From: Actinomadura syzygii
GTDB lineage: Bacteria > Actinomycetota > Actinomycetes > Streptosporangiales > Streptosporangiaceae
DNA: 64,000 bases
Direction: 5' to 3'
Assembly (NCBI RefSeq): GCF_008085905.1
Contig: NZ_VSFF01000007.1
Coordinates: 1-64,000 of the forward strand
Numbering within the stretch: position 1 is the first letter of the stretch; every line of letters begins with the position of its first letter. The notes below the pieces were generated by a model that saw nothing but the letters and a program-made list of their open reading frames with translations, did not search any database and was not told the origin of the DNA. This document shows positions 30,083-38,575 of the stretch, one piece after another. The position numbers and the translations under genes were made by a program.

Positions 30083-30132
30083 GCGGTAAAAGGACGCATC
30101 GAGATGTCGCGTCGGCTCGATATGATTGCGCC

Positions 30133-30205
30133 GCCCCTGTAGCCCAATGGCAGAGGCGGGCTCCCTAAAAGAGCCATTGTGTCGGTTCGAGTCCGACCAG
30201 GGGCA
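30133..30205 (+). tRNA. Non-canonical tRNA, anticodon UAA by position, C33, short variable loop
   Basis: Perfect cloverleaf. Acceptor 30133-30139 with 30198-30204 (7 of 7 pairs), discriminator A at 30205. D stem GCC/GGC (30142-30144 with 30155-30157), 10-nt D loop with GG. Anticodon stem 30159-30163 with 30171-30175 (5 of 5), loop CCTAAAA (30164-30170). Variable loop 5 nt (30176-30180), T stem 30181-30185 with 30193-30197 (5 of 5), T loop TTCGAGT. CCA is not encoded. Position 33 is C, not the near-universal U. The 3-bp D stem, D loop, G1-C72 and A73 resemble tRNA-Leu, but bacterial tRNA-Leu has a long variable arm. Likely a UUA-reading or regulatory tRNA, or a decayed gene. Confidence 0.8.
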
Positions 30206-30210
30206 CAATA

Positions 30211-30244
30211 ACCGGATCGGCGCCTCCCCAGGTGTCGATCCGGT
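30211..30244 (+). terminator. Hairpin downstream of the tRNA
   Basis: A 15-bp uninterrupted stem (30211-30225 with 30230-30244, two G-U pairs) and CCCC loop begins 6 bases after the tRNA. There is no T-tract, as is common for actinobacterial terminators. It probably ends the tRNA transcript. Confidence 0.65.
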
Positions 30245-30316
30245 GGTGATCGGCTGATCGTCGATGACATTACGGCGCTTACACTGGAAGTCCGGGTCAG
30301 CCGAATGGAGGCACTG

Positions 30317-31198
30317 ATGCAGAGTAGAAACCCGGCCTTCCGGGGGAATGCCTTCGGGCGGTCGACCAGCGGCGCCGCGTACGGCGCGCCGGCCCGCGGG
30401 GCCCCGGGGCACGGGGCTCCGGGCTACGGCGCCGGGGGTTACGGCATGCACGGGGCGCCCGGGTACGGCGTCCAATATCAGGGTCAGAGCGCGCCTCCCG
30501 GATATGCGCCGCCCGGCGCCGCGCGTCCGATGACCATGGACGACGTCGTCGTCCGCGGATTCCTCACGCTGGCCACTCTGGTGATCACCGCGGCGCTGGC
30601 TTGGGCGGTCGTGCCGACCCGCCTCGCCGTTCCGGTGCTGGTGGTCGCGCTGATCCTGGAGATCGGCATCTGGGCATTCATCACGTTCGGCCGTAAGGCC
30701 AACGCGCCATTGGTGCTGGCGTTCGCCGCGGTATACGGCGTGCTCGTGGGGATCGTGAGCCATTCCTACAACGACGTGTTCCACGGCGTGGTGTTCCAGG
30801 CGGTGATCGGCACCGCGCTGGCCTTCGCGGCGACGCTCGCCGCGTACTCGCTGCGGATCGTCCGGGTGACGCCGAAGTTCGCCAAGTTCGTCCTCGCGGC
30901 GGGCGCGGCGCTGATCGGGCTGATGCTCGTCAACCTGCTGGCGCACCTGTTCGGCGCGGACCAGGGGATCGGCATCCGCGACCCCGGCAGCCCGCTCGCC
31001 TACGTGTTCAGCGTCGCGGCGATCCTCGTCGGCTGCTTCTTCCTGCTGCTCGACTTCGACTCGATCGAGCAGGGCGTGCGCGGCGGGGCGCCGGAGAACT
31101 TCGCCTGGTACTGCGCGTTCGGCCTGGTGCTGAGCCTCGTGTGGATCTACCTGGAGATGCTGCGCCTGCTCAGCTACTTCTACGGCGGACGCGACTAG
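30317..31198 (+). CDS. Bax inhibitor-1/YccA family membrane protein
   Basis: 293 residues from the ATG at 30317, because TGGAGG ends 5 bases before it. A Gly/Pro/Tyr-rich cytoplasmic N-terminus (about 1-75) precedes about seven membrane helices. The family includes YetJ-type calcium-leak channels and YccA; the C-terminal helices carry conserved acidic residues ('LDFDSIEQG') of the kind forming the pH-sensing pair. Function here is inferred from family. TACACT at 30280-30285 is a likely -10. A strong terminator follows. Confidence 0.88.
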   Translation: MQSRNPAFRGNAFGRSTSGAAYGAPARGAPGHGAPGYGAGGYGMHGAPGYGVQYQGQSAPPGYAPPGAARPMTMDDVVVRGFLTLATLVITAALAWAVVPTRLAVPVLVVALILEIGIWAFITFGRKANAPLVLAFAAVYGVLVGIVSHSYNDVFHGVVFQAVIGTALAFAATLAAYSLRIVRVTPKFAKFVLAAGAALIGLMLVNLLAHLFGADQGIGIRDPGSPLAYVFSVAAILVGCFFLLLDFDSIEQGVRGGAPENFAWYCAFGLVLSLVWIYLEMLRLLSYFYGGRD

Positions 31199-31218
31199 CG
31201 CCGCGAGGCCCCGGACAC

Positions 31219-31254
31219 TGATCAGCCCCACGCCGTCCGGCGTGGGGCTGATCA
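31219..31254 (+). terminator. Terminator of the Bax-inhibitor gene
   Basis: A perfect 16-bp stem (31219-31234 with 31239-31254) around a GTCC loop, 20 bases past the stop codon. The region 31255-31419 holds no gene I can support. Confidence 0.8.
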
Positions 31255-31419
31255 ACGTGGGATCTCCGCGCCGAGGTCGTGCGCGGCTCGGGCGGCACGA
31301 CTGCGGGGGCATCCGCTGGCGGGATCCCACCAGGTCACAGGTGAAGTTCAGGTCGTGGTGCTGTGCTCTCGGGTCGGCACCGGCGCTCCGCGCTCAGTAC
31401 CGTCGCGCCCGGCCCAGTC

Positions 31420-31647
31420 TCAGTAGTGCCTCGCACGGCGGGCGCGCTCGTGCTCGCGCACCAGCGCCGCGGCGTAGCCGTGGGAGAGGTTGTGCTCTTC
31501 GGCCAGCCAGGAGCTGCGTTCCTCGCAGCGGGTGAACGACGGGCCGTTCTCGATGGCGGAGAACCACTCGGGGATGTCACGTCCAGTGACTTGCGGAATG
31601 CGGGCGATCAGCTTGCTGTGCGTCTCCGGCGAGTGGTTCAGTGACAA
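31420..31647 (-). CDS. DUF4287 small protein
   Basis: 75 residues from a TTG start at 31647, chosen because GGAGG lies 6 bases upstream and the family begins about here. The sequence 'RIPQVTGRDIPEWFSAIEN' and 'WLAEEHNLSHGYAAALV' is the DUF4287 fold, a small helical domain of unknown function that often occurs alone or beside DUF5655. No membrane or signal sequence. Single gene with its own neighbourhood; longer starts at 31710 lack a ribosome site. Confidence 0.8.
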   Translation of the reverse strand: MSLNHSPETHSKLIARIPQVTGRDIPEWFSAIENGPSFTRCEERSSWLAEEHNLSHGYAAALVREHERARRARHY

Positions 31648-31781
31648 TTGGCACCTCCAGGTCGCGGGGCTCTTCCTGCTGACTCTGCAACAGGAGCCCG
31701 GATGTGACAACCCCCTAACGCGGACCTATCCGGGACGTTACGTTGATCTTTTGTAACGGGGATGTCCTCCGGAAACGCGCA

Positions 31782-31825
31782 GGTGGCCCGCCATGAGGCC
31801 CACGCGCGCCTCATGGCGGGCCACC
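31782..31825 (-). terminator. Terminator of the thiolase gene
   Basis: A perfect 18-bp stem (31782-31799 with 31808-31825) with an 8-nt loop, 26 bases past the thiolase stop on the minus strand. Being symmetric, it also insulates the DUF4287 promoter region. Confidence 0.8.
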
Positions 31826-31850
31826 CGGGTGCGAGCGGTCCGGACGGCGG

Positions 31851-33071
31851 CTACGAGAGCCGCTCCACGACCATCGCCATGCCCTGGCCGCCGCCGACGC
31901 ACATCGTCTCCAGCCCGAACTGCCTGTCGTGGAACCTGAGGCTGTTCAGCAGCGTGGACGTGATCCGCGCCCCGGTCATGCCGAAGGGGTGACCGACCGC
32001 GATCGCGCCGCCGTTCACGTTCAGCTTGTCGATGTCGATGCCGAGGTCCGCCGCGGACGGCAGCACCTGCGCCGCGAACGCCTCGTTGATCTCGACCAGG
32101 TCGATGTCGCCGATCGTCATGCCCGCCTTCGCGAGCGCCGCGCTGGACGCCCCGACCGGCCCGAGCCCCATGATCTCCGGCGACAGCCCGGTCACGCCGG
32201 TCGACACGATCCGCGCCAGCGGTGTGACGCCGAGCTCGGCGGCCTTCACGTCACTCATGATCACGACGGCGGCGGCGCCGTCGTTCAGCGGGCAGCAGTT
32301 GCCGGCGGTGACCGTCCCGTCCGGCCGGAACACCGGCTGGAGCTGCGACACCTTCTCGTAGGTGGTGCCGGGGCGCGGGCCGTCGTCCTTGGCGACGACG
32401 GTGCCGTCCGGGAGCGTCACCGGGGTGATGTCGGTCTCCCAGAAGCCGTTGGTGAGGGCCTTCTCCGCGAGGTTCTGCGAGCGGACGCCGAACTCGTCCT
32501 GCTCCTGCCGGGTCACGCCGCGCAGGCCCGCCACGTTCTCGGCGGTCTGGCCCATCGCGATGTAGATGTCGGGGAGGGCGCCGTCCTCGCGCGGGTCGTG
32601 CCAGGTGGACCCGCCGCCCTCGCCCGCCTTGACCGTGCGGGCCTGCGCCTCGGCGAACACCGGGTTCTGCGTGTCGGGCAGGCCGTCGCTGCTGCCCTTC
32701 GCGAACCGGCTGACCGTCTCGACGCCCGCGGAGACGATCACGTCGGCCTCGCCCGCCTTGATCGCGTGGAACGCCATCCGGGTCGTCTGCAGGGACGACG
32801 AGCAGTACCGGGTGATGGTCGCGCCGGGCACGTCGTCCCAGCCCAGCAGTACCGACACCACGCGCGCCATGTTGTAGCCCTGCTCGCCGCCGGGGAGCCC
32901 GCAGCCGAGGAGGAGGTCGTCGATCTGGCCCGGGTCGAGCTCGGGGACCTTCGCCATCGCGGCGGTGACCATCTGGGCGGTGAGGTCGTCCGGCCGGATC
33001 TCCTTGAGCGATCCCTTGAACGCGCGGCCGATCGGGGAGCGGGCGGTTGCGACGATGACTGCCTCGGGCAT
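31851..33071 (-). CDS. Acetyl-CoA C-acyltransferase (thiolase)
   Basis: 406 residues. Cleaves 3-ketoacyl-CoA with CoA (beta-oxidation) or condenses acetyl-CoA. The nucleophilic Cys is in 'ITRYCSSSLQTTRMAFHAI' (about residue 92). The C-terminal signatures are 'NVNGGAIAVGHPFGMTGAR' and 'CVGGGQGMAMV' with the catalytic His and Cys. Length is typical of FadA-type enzymes. In mycobacteria the orthologous fadA3 also precedes the SGNH gene and cbs, so its place is ancestral. No hydratase/dehydrogenase partner is adjacent. Confidence 0.93.
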   Translation of the reverse strand: MPEAVIVATARSPIGRAFKGSLKEIRPDDLTAQMVTAAMAKVPELDPGQIDDLLLGCGLPGGEQGYNMARVVSVLLGWDDVPGATITRYCSSSLQTTRMAFHAIKAGEADVIVSAGVETVSRFAKGSSDGLPDTQNPVFAEAQARTVKAGEGGGSTWHDPREDGALPDIYIAMGQTAENVAGLRGVTRQEQDEFGVRSQNLAEKALTNGFWETDITPVTLPDGTVVAKDDGPRPGTTYEKVSQLQPVFRPDGTVTAGNCCPLNDGAAAVVIMSDVKAAELGVTPLARIVSTGVTGLSPEIMGLGPVGASSAALAKAGMTIGDIDLVEINEAFAAQVLPSAADLGIDIDKLNVNGGAIAVGHPFGMTGARITSTLLNSLRFHDRQFGLETMCVGGGQGMAMVVERLS

Positions 33072-33390
33072 GTCGGGAACTCCTGTCTGGCGGCGCCGGT
33101 CGTGGTGGCGAGCGTGTTACCGGACGGTCATCAGCAATCTAACTGTTGCGTCCTGGACAGCCGCAACGCGGGCTCCCCCATTTGTTGACAGAGAGTCCAA
33201 CGAGCTTCAAGTTACTCACCGGGACACGATTCCCGGCCCGGTGATGACTGATGTCCCGTGTGGGCGGGACCGCGCGGGCCGGACGCTTGGACGCGGCCCG
33301 CCGGATCCCGCCGCCGCTAGCGCGGGTGGCGGCCGGACGCCGGGGAGTCGACTGACCGGCCGGGGCTCGTCAATGGTGACCGGACGGGCC

Positions 33391-33409
33391 CCGGTCCTGT
33401 CAGGACCGG
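33391..33409 (-). terminator. Hairpin after the SGNH hydrolase gene
   Basis: CCGGTCCT and AGGACCGG pair (8 bp) around a 3-nt loop, 15 bases beyond the SGNH stop. The rest of 33072-33390 is GC-rich spacer holding the thiolase promoter; I see no gene in it. Confidence 0.5.
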
Positions 33410-33423
33410 CCGGGCCGGGGCTG

Positions 33424-34413
33424 TCAGGCCGGGTCGGGAGCGACGTCGGCGGGGCGTCCCGGATCGTTCGCGGGACGGGCCCGGCGGCGCAGCAGCGCGG
33501 CCCAGCGTCCGCGCTCGCGGCCCGTCACGCCGCGGACCTCGGTGCCGGACACCTCCGCCGCCTCGGCCGCCGCCAGGTAGACGGGCAGCACGCCCTGCCC
33601 GAGCCGGTCGGCGACGTCGGGCTCCAGCCCCAGCGCGGACGCGATCGACGGCAGCACGGCCGCGCACGCGGCGGCGTAGCCGCGGGCGGACGGGTGGTAC
33701 CGGTCCTCGCTGAACATCGAGAGCGGGTCGGCGGCGAACTCGCGGCCGAGCAGGTCGCCGAGCGACACCGAGCGGGCGCCGCGCTCCACCGCCGCGATCG
33801 TCTGCGCGGCGGCGAGCTGGCGGCTGGCGCGCCGCGCGATCCACCGGAGCGGCTGCATCAGCGGCTTGACGGAGCCGAGGTCTGGACAGGTGCCGACGAC
33901 GACGTGCGCGCCCGCCGCGCGGAGCCGCTCGACCGCGTCCGCGAGGTGCCGGACGGACTCGGCGGGCGGGATCCGCCCGGTCACGTCGTTCGCGCCGATC
34001 ATGACGACGGCGACGTCCGGCGCGACCTCCAGCGCGCGGTCGACCTGACCCGGCAGCGCCTGCGAGCGCGAACCGGGGAGGGCGACGTTCGTCAGCCGGA
34101 CGGGCCGGTCCGCGATCGCGGACAGCCCGGTGGCGAGGAGCGCGGCGGGGGTCTCGTCGGCGGTGTGGACGCCGAGCCCGGCCGCCGTCGAGTCGCCGAT
34201 CATGACGAGGGACAGGGCCGCGCCGCGCTGCCCGCCGCCGTAGAGACCGTCCGCGACCGGCGGGTCGCCGTTCGGCGTCGCCGCGATGATCCGGCGGGCG
34301 AGCTTGGCCTCCACCACGAGGAGCCCGAACGTGAAGCCGCCGAGGGCGGTGATGCCCCCGCCCCCGTAGGCCGCGGCCGCCGCGATGCGGCGCGCGGTGA
34401 ATGCCCTCAACAT
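33424..34413 (-). CDS. Secreted or membrane-anchored SGNH/GDSL hydrolase
   Basis: 329 residues from ATG 34413 (GGAGGG about 10 bases upstream); ATG 34470 is possible. A hydrophobic, Ala/Gly-rich N-terminal segment (about 10-35) acts as anchor or signal. Block I 'MIGDSTAAGLG' with Ser75, block III 'GAND' (140-143) and block V 'DRYHPS' supply the Ser-His-Asp triad and oxyanion hole of this esterase family. Equivalent to the exported protein between fadA3 and cbs in mycobacteria. The substrate may be an acylated envelope glycan or lipid; this is inference. Confidence 0.87.
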   Translation of the reverse strand: MLRAFTARRIAAAAAYGGGGITALGGFTFGLLVVEAKLARRIIAATPNGDPPVADGLYGGGQRGAALSLVMIGDSTAAGLGVHTADETPAALLATGLSAIADRPVRLTNVALPGSRSQALPGQVDRALEVAPDVAVVMIGANDVTGRIPPAESVRHLADAVERLRAAGAHVVVGTCPDLGSVKPLMQPLRWIARRASRQLAAAQTIAAVERGARSVSLGDLLGREFAADPLSMFSEDRYHPSARGYAAACAAVLPSIASALGLEPDVADRLGQGVLPVYLAAAEAAEVSGTEVRGVTGRERGRWAALLRRRARPANDPGRPADVAPDPA

Positions 34414-34644
34414 GCTCAGTTGACCCTCCGTGAGGAGGTTGTACCCCTGGCCTCCCGTGTTGATGCCCACCCATGTTGATGTCCGGCGCTGGTGATGTCC
34501 GGCGCTCCCGGTCTCGGCTACCGTCGAAGACGGGGACCTTTCCGGACCCGCGTCCAGGCGGCCCGCCCTTCAGGCGGGGCGACCAGGGGCGCAAGGCTGA
34601 GCGCACACACACTGCGCAACACACTGAACGACAAGGATGTCGCG

Positions 34645-36042
34645 GTGCAGGTACACGACTCGCTCGTCGAGCTGATGGGCAACACCCCGCTCGTCCGGCT
34701 GCGCAAGGTGACCGGCGACGGCGCGGACGGCGGCCGGGGCGCGCAGGTGCTCGCCAAGGTGGAGTACTTCAACCCGGGCGGCTCGGTGAAGGACCGCATC
34801 GCCGTCCGCATGATCGACGCCGCGGAGCGCTCCGGCGAGCTGCGCCCCGGCGGGACGATCGTCGAGCCCACGTCCGGGAACACCGGGGTCGGGCTCGCCA
34901 TCGTCGCGCAGGAACGCGGCTACCGGTGCGTCTTCGTCTGCCCGGACAAGGTCGCCAAGGACAAGATCGACGTGCTGCGCGCGTACGGCGCGGAGGTCGT
35001 GATCTGCCCGACGGCGGTGTCGCCGGAGCACCCCGACTCCTACTACTCCGTGTCCGACCGGCTGGCGGCGGAGATCCCGGGCGCGTGGAAGCCGAACCAG
35101 TACACGAACCCGCAGAACCCCGTCTCGCACTACGAGACGACCGGTCCCGAGATCTGGGAGCAGACCGAGGGGCGCGTCACGCACTTCGTCGCGGGCATCG
35201 GGACCGGCGGGACGATCAGCGGCACCGGCAGGTACCTCAAGGAGGTCTCCGGCGGCCGAGTGAAGATCATCGGCGCCGACCCGGAGGGCTCGGTGTACTC
35301 CGGCGGCAGCGGGCGCCCCTACCTCACCGAGGGCGTCGGCGAGGACATCTGGCCCGAGACCTACGACCGCGACATCTGCGACGACGTCATCGCCGTCTCC
35401 GACAAGGACTCGTTCAACATGACGCGGCGGCTCGCCCGCGAGGAGGCGCTGCTCGTCGGCGGATCCTGCGGGATGGCGGTCGTCGCCGCGCTGCGCGTCG
35501 CCGCCGCGGCCGGGCCGGACGACGTGATCGTCGTCCTGCTCCCGGACGGCGGCCGCGGCTACCTCAGCAAGATCTTCAACGACGAGTGGATGGCGGACTA
35601 CGGCTTCCTCATCCCGACCACCGAGGAGGCCAGGGTGGGCGAGGTGCTCACCCGCAAGGGCCGGACGCTGCCGGAGTTCGTGCACGTCCACCCGCACGAG
35701 AGCGTGCAGACCGCGATCGCGATCATGCGCGAGTACGAGGTGTCGCAGCTCCCCGTCATGAAGGAGGAGCCGCCGGTCATGGCGGCCGAGGTGGTCGGCT
35801 CCGTGGTGGAGGGCGACCTGCTCGACATCCTCGTGAAGGAGCGCGCGAAGCTGTCCGAGCCGGTCGAGCTGCACATGTCGGCGCCGCTGCCGACGCTCGG
35901 GTCGGGGGAGCCGGTGAGCAAGGCGGTCGGCGTGCTGGAGAAGTCCGGCGCGGCGGTCGTCCTCGTGGACGGCAAGCCCAAGGGCCTCGTCACCCGGCAG
36001 GACCTCATCGCGTTCCTGGCCGGGTCGACGTCCGGTAGCTGA
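34645..36042 (+). CDS. cbs: Cystathionine beta-synthase
   Basis: 465 residues from the GTG at 34645 (AAGGA 7-11 bases upstream). PLP enzyme condensing homocysteine and serine to cystathionine, the first step of reverse transsulfuration. PLP lysine is Lys49 in 'NPGGSVKDR', the asparagine loop 'TSGNTG' is at 76-81 and the phosphate loop 'GTGGTISGTG' mid-protein. Two CBS (Bateman) repeats occupy about 340-465 and may sense adenosyl ligands. With metB at 38573 it makes a homocysteine-to-cysteine route; an MMPL transporter gene separates the pair. Confidence 0.94.
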   Translation: MQVHDSLVELMGNTPLVRLRKVTGDGADGGRGAQVLAKVEYFNPGGSVKDRIAVRMIDAAERSGELRPGGTIVEPTSGNTGVGLAIVAQERGYRCVFVCPDKVAKDKIDVLRAYGAEVVICPTAVSPEHPDSYYSVSDRLAAEIPGAWKPNQYTNPQNPVSHYETTGPEIWEQTEGRVTHFVAGIGTGGTISGTGRYLKEVSGGRVKIIGADPEGSVYSGGSGRPYLTEGVGEDIWPETYDRDICDDVIAVSDKDSFNMTRRLAREEALLVGGSCGMAVVAALRVAAAAGPDDVIVVLLPDGGRGYLSKIFNDEWMADYGFLIPTTEEARVGEVLTRKGRTLPEFVHVHPHESVQTAIAIMREYEVSQLPVMKEEPPVMAAEVVGSVVEGDLLDILVKERAKLSEPVELHMSAPLPTLGSGEPVSKAVGVLEKSGAAVVLVDGKPKGLVTRQDLIAFLAGSTSGS

Positions 36043-36065
36043 CAGGCTCCGAACCGCGGAAACGG

Positions 36066-36102
36066 CGAAGCGCCGGAGACCTCGACGGTCTCCGGCGCTT
36101 CG
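36066..36102. terminator. Bidirectional terminator between cbs and the MMPL gene
   Basis: A perfect 16-bp stem (36066-36081 with 36087-36102), loop TCGAC, followed by TTCT on the plus strand. It lies between convergent genes, 23 bases after cbs. Confidence 0.8.
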
Positions 36103-36122
36103 TTCTGCCGGTATCGGCAGGT

Positions 36123-36178
36123 GTCGGGTTGCGGGCCCGGCCGGTGGGCGGCGTTTCAGGCCGGCCCCGCAACCCGAC
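36123..36178 (-). terminator. Terminator of the MMPL gene
   Basis: Arms GTCGGGTTGCGGG (36123-36135) and its complement (36166-36178) form a 13-bp perfect stem with a further CCGGCC/GGCCGG pairing inside. It lies 16 bases after the MMPL stop on the minus strand. Confidence 0.65.
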
Positions 36179-36194
36179 GTCTAGGGGGCGGCCG

Positions 36195-38351
36195 TCACCG
36201 GTACCCGGACGGGAGGTAGTCCTCCCGCGTGTCGGCCTGCCGCGGCTGCTTCTTCGGCTCGTCGCCGTGCCCCGGCCACCATGCCCGGTGCCCGAGCAGG
36301 GCGGTGATGCCCGGCACCAGGAACGTCGACATGACGAACGCGGACAGCGCGATGCCGATCGCGACGGAGAAGCCCATCTGCTTGAGCATGGACACCGGCG
36401 CGAGCATCATCACCGAGAAGGTTCCGGCGAGGATGAGGCCCGCCGCGGCGACCGTCGGGCCGCCGTGCTGGACGGCCAGCGCCGCGGCCTTGCGCGGGTC
36501 GTGGCCCTCCTTGGCCTCCTCCCGCAGCCGCGCGGTCATCAGGATGTTGTAGTCCGTCCCGATGGCCAGCACGAACAGGTAGAGCACAATGGGCAGCTGG
36601 AACGTCACCCCGGCTTCTCCCTGCGCGCCCTGGAAGACGTACACCGCGGACCCGAGCGTCGCCGCGAAGCCGAGCAGCACCGCGATGACCAGGTAGATCG
36701 GTGCGACCACCGACCTCAGCAGCAGCGCCAGGATCAGCGCGATCAGCACCGCCGCCACCGGCAGGATGACCGACAGGTCGCGGTTGTTGACCGTGTTGAT
36801 GTCGGCGAAGATCGCCGTCTGGCCGCCGACGTAGGCGCGGGTGCCCTCCGGCGCCGCCTTGTGCACGGCGGGCGTCAGCTCGTCCTTGACCAGGCTGATC
36901 GACTTGTTGGACGCCGGGTTCGTCTTCAGCACGAGGTCGACCCGGGCGACCGACTTGTCCTGCGCCGGGACGGGCGGCTGGACCTTGCCCACGCCCGGCG
37001 CGGTCTGCGCGGTCTGGCTGAACGTCGCGAGCTGCTGCTGCGTGAGCGGCTGCCCGTTCTGGTTCTTGATGAACACCTGGACGGGCGTCGTCAGGCCGGG
37101 CGGGAAGCCCTTCTCCATGTCCTTGGTCGCCTGCGCGGACTCGGTGTCCTGCGGGAAACCGGCGGCGAAGTCGTAGTCCGCCTTGAACCCGAGGGAGCCG
37201 AGCGCGAGCACGACCATGACGAGCCCGGCCGCGGCCGCGGCGACCGCCGGACGGCGGCCGACGCCGCGCCCGATCGCGCCGGAGATGGTGCCCTTCGGCT
37301 CCTTCTTCCACGCCTTGGACGGCCAGAACACGGCCGTGCCGAGCAGCGACACGAGCGCCGGGAACAGGGTCAGGGCCGTGATCCCCATCACGACGACGGC
37401 GATGGCGAGGGACGGGCCCCAGGCGCTGAACACGCCGAACGTCGCGAGGAGCAGGACGAGGAACGTCACGGCGATCGCGGCGGCGGCCGAGGAGATGACC
37501 TCGCCGACCCGCTCCACCGCGGTGATCATCGCGGTCTTCTTGTCGTCCCCGGCCCGCAGCCGTTCGCGGAACCTGAACATCAGGAACAGGTAGTAGTCCG
37601 CGCCGATGCCGAAGAGCACGATCAGGATGATCGTACTGAGACTGTCGTCACCGGAGAAGCCGAAGATCTTCGACGCGACCCCGATCAGCCCCATCGCGAC
37701 CTGCATGGTCACCATGATCACGATGATCGGCAGCACCGCGGCGAGCGGCGCCCGGAAGATCAGCAGGATCAGCCCGACGATCAGCACGAAGGTGGCGATG
37801 CCGACGATCTCGAAGGACTTGTTGAACGAGTCCTCGTTGTCGACGAAGCCGGCGACGTCACCGCCGACCTTGGCCTCCATCCCGCTGCCCTTCAACAGGG
37901 TCGGGAGATCCTTGCGGATCTGCTTGACCGCGTCGCCCTGCTTCTCGCTCTCGGCCTGGCTGGTGCCCTTCATCGGCACCATGATCACCTGGACGGCCTT
38001 GTTGGGCGCGACGGCCTCCGCGCCGGTGGCGAAGTTCTGCACCGTCGGAGGCTTGTGCGAGTTCAGGGACGCCGCGGCCTGGTTGACCTTGGCGGTGTCC
38101 TGCGCGGTCAGCGGCTGGCCGTCGGTCCGCTTCACCACGATCAGGGAGGAGGTGTCCTCCTGCTGCGGGAACGCCTTCTCAGCGATGTTGAGTGCCTGCA
38201 CCGACTCGTACTTCGAGGGCAGGAAGTCGCCCTGGTCGGACTCGGTGGTGAGCTTGGGGGACAAGACGATGATGAGGGCCGCGGCCGCGACCCAGGACAC
38301 GATCGTCCACCATGGATGTCTCACGACGAAGCGCGCGAGTCCAGCGAACAT
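36195..38351 (-). CDS. MMPL/RND-family membrane transporter
   Basis: 718 residues. Two halves, each with one helix, a large extracellular loop and a cluster of about five helices, the layout of MMPL/HpnN-type RND proteins. The N-terminus 'ARFVVRHPWWTIVSWVAAAALII' and the motifs 'GIGADYYLFLMFRFRERLRAG' and 'AIGTDYNILMTARLREEAKEG' carry the family's Asp-Tyr pairs for proton coupling. Substrates of relatives are lipids, pigments or drugs; none can be assigned here. No TetR repressor gene adjoins it, which is unusual. It interrupts the cbs-metB order known from mycobacteria. Confidence 0.9.
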   Translation of the reverse strand: MFAGLARFVVRHPWWTIVSWVAAAALIIVLSPKLTTESDQGDFLPSKYESVQALNIAEKAFPQQEDTSSLIVVKRTDGQPLTAQDTAKVNQAAASLNSHKPPTVQNFATGAEAVAPNKAVQVIMVPMKGTSQAESEKQGDAVKQIRKDLPTLLKGSGMEAKVGGDVAGFVDNEDSFNKSFEIVGIATFVLIVGLILLIFRAPLAAVLPIIVIMVTMQVAMGLIGVASKIFGFSGDDSLSTIILIVLFGIGADYYLFLMFRFRERLRAGDDKKTAMITAVERVGEVISSAAAAIAVTFLVLLLATFGVFSAWGPSLAIAVVVMGITALTLFPALVSLLGTAVFWPSKAWKKEPKGTISGAIGRGVGRRPAVAAAAAGLVMVVLALGSLGFKADYDFAAGFPQDTESAQATKDMEKGFPPGLTTPVQVFIKNQNGQPLTQQQLATFSQTAQTAPGVGKVQPPVPAQDKSVARVDLVLKTNPASNKSISLVKDELTPAVHKAAPEGTRAYVGGQTAIFADINTVNNRDLSVILPVAAVLIALILALLLRSVVAPIYLVIAVLLGFAATLGSAVYVFQGAQGEAGVTFQLPIVLYLFVLAIGTDYNILMTARLREEAKEGHDPRKAAALAVQHGGPTVAAAGLILAGTFSVMMLAPVSMLKQMGFSVAIGIALSAFVMSTFLVPGITALLGHRAWWPGHGDEPKKQPRQADTREDYLPSGYR

Positions 38352-38372
38352 GCTTCTTCCTTAACTCAGGGT

Positions 38373-38448
38373 GTTCGGATATCAGGCTCAGAGCAAGCAC
38401 TCAGGATGCGTACTCGTGATGGATATGAGTGCAACGGTCGTTCGGATA
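38373..38448. promoter_or_regulatory. Direct repeats in the MMPL/metB divergent region
   Basis: GTTCGGATA occurs at 38373-38381 and 38440-38448, and ACTC/GAGT half-sites recur between (for example ACTC and GAGT around 38412-38430). This AT-richer stretch lies just upstream of the MMPL start and probably holds its promoter and a regulator site. Confidence 0.35.
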
Positions 38449-38559
38449 CTCGTAAAACGGTAGAGAACGTTATGGGGTGCTGTGGTCAACCTGCACGCCG
38501 AATTGAGGTGTGATACCTGCGGGGGAGCCCCTCATCCTCAGGGAGGGCAGGGCGCTGGA

Positions 38560-38575
38560 TAGCCTCGTACCCATG
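38560..38575 (+). promoter_or_regulatory. Leaderless promoter of metB
   Basis: TAGCCT (38560-38565) fits TANNNT and ends 7 bases before the ATG at 38573. There is no Shine-Dalgarno for that ATG, so a leaderless transcript is likely. I see no SAM or other riboswitch in this region. Confidence 0.45.

Noticed and set aside
30133-30205. Annotation of the tRNA as ordinary bldA-type tRNA-Leu
   Set aside because: The variable region has 5 nt instead of a long paired arm and position 33 is C, so the standard label would hide its unusual structure.
31242-31644. Plus-strand small frames between the Bax-inhibitor and thiolase genes
   Set aside because: They begin inside the terminator or are antisense to DUF4287, which has a good start and a recognised domain.
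38352-38572. SAM or other riboswitch upstream of metB
   Set aside because: No conserved SAM-riboswitch elements seen, and the -10 box lies only 7 bases from the start, leaving no room for a leader.
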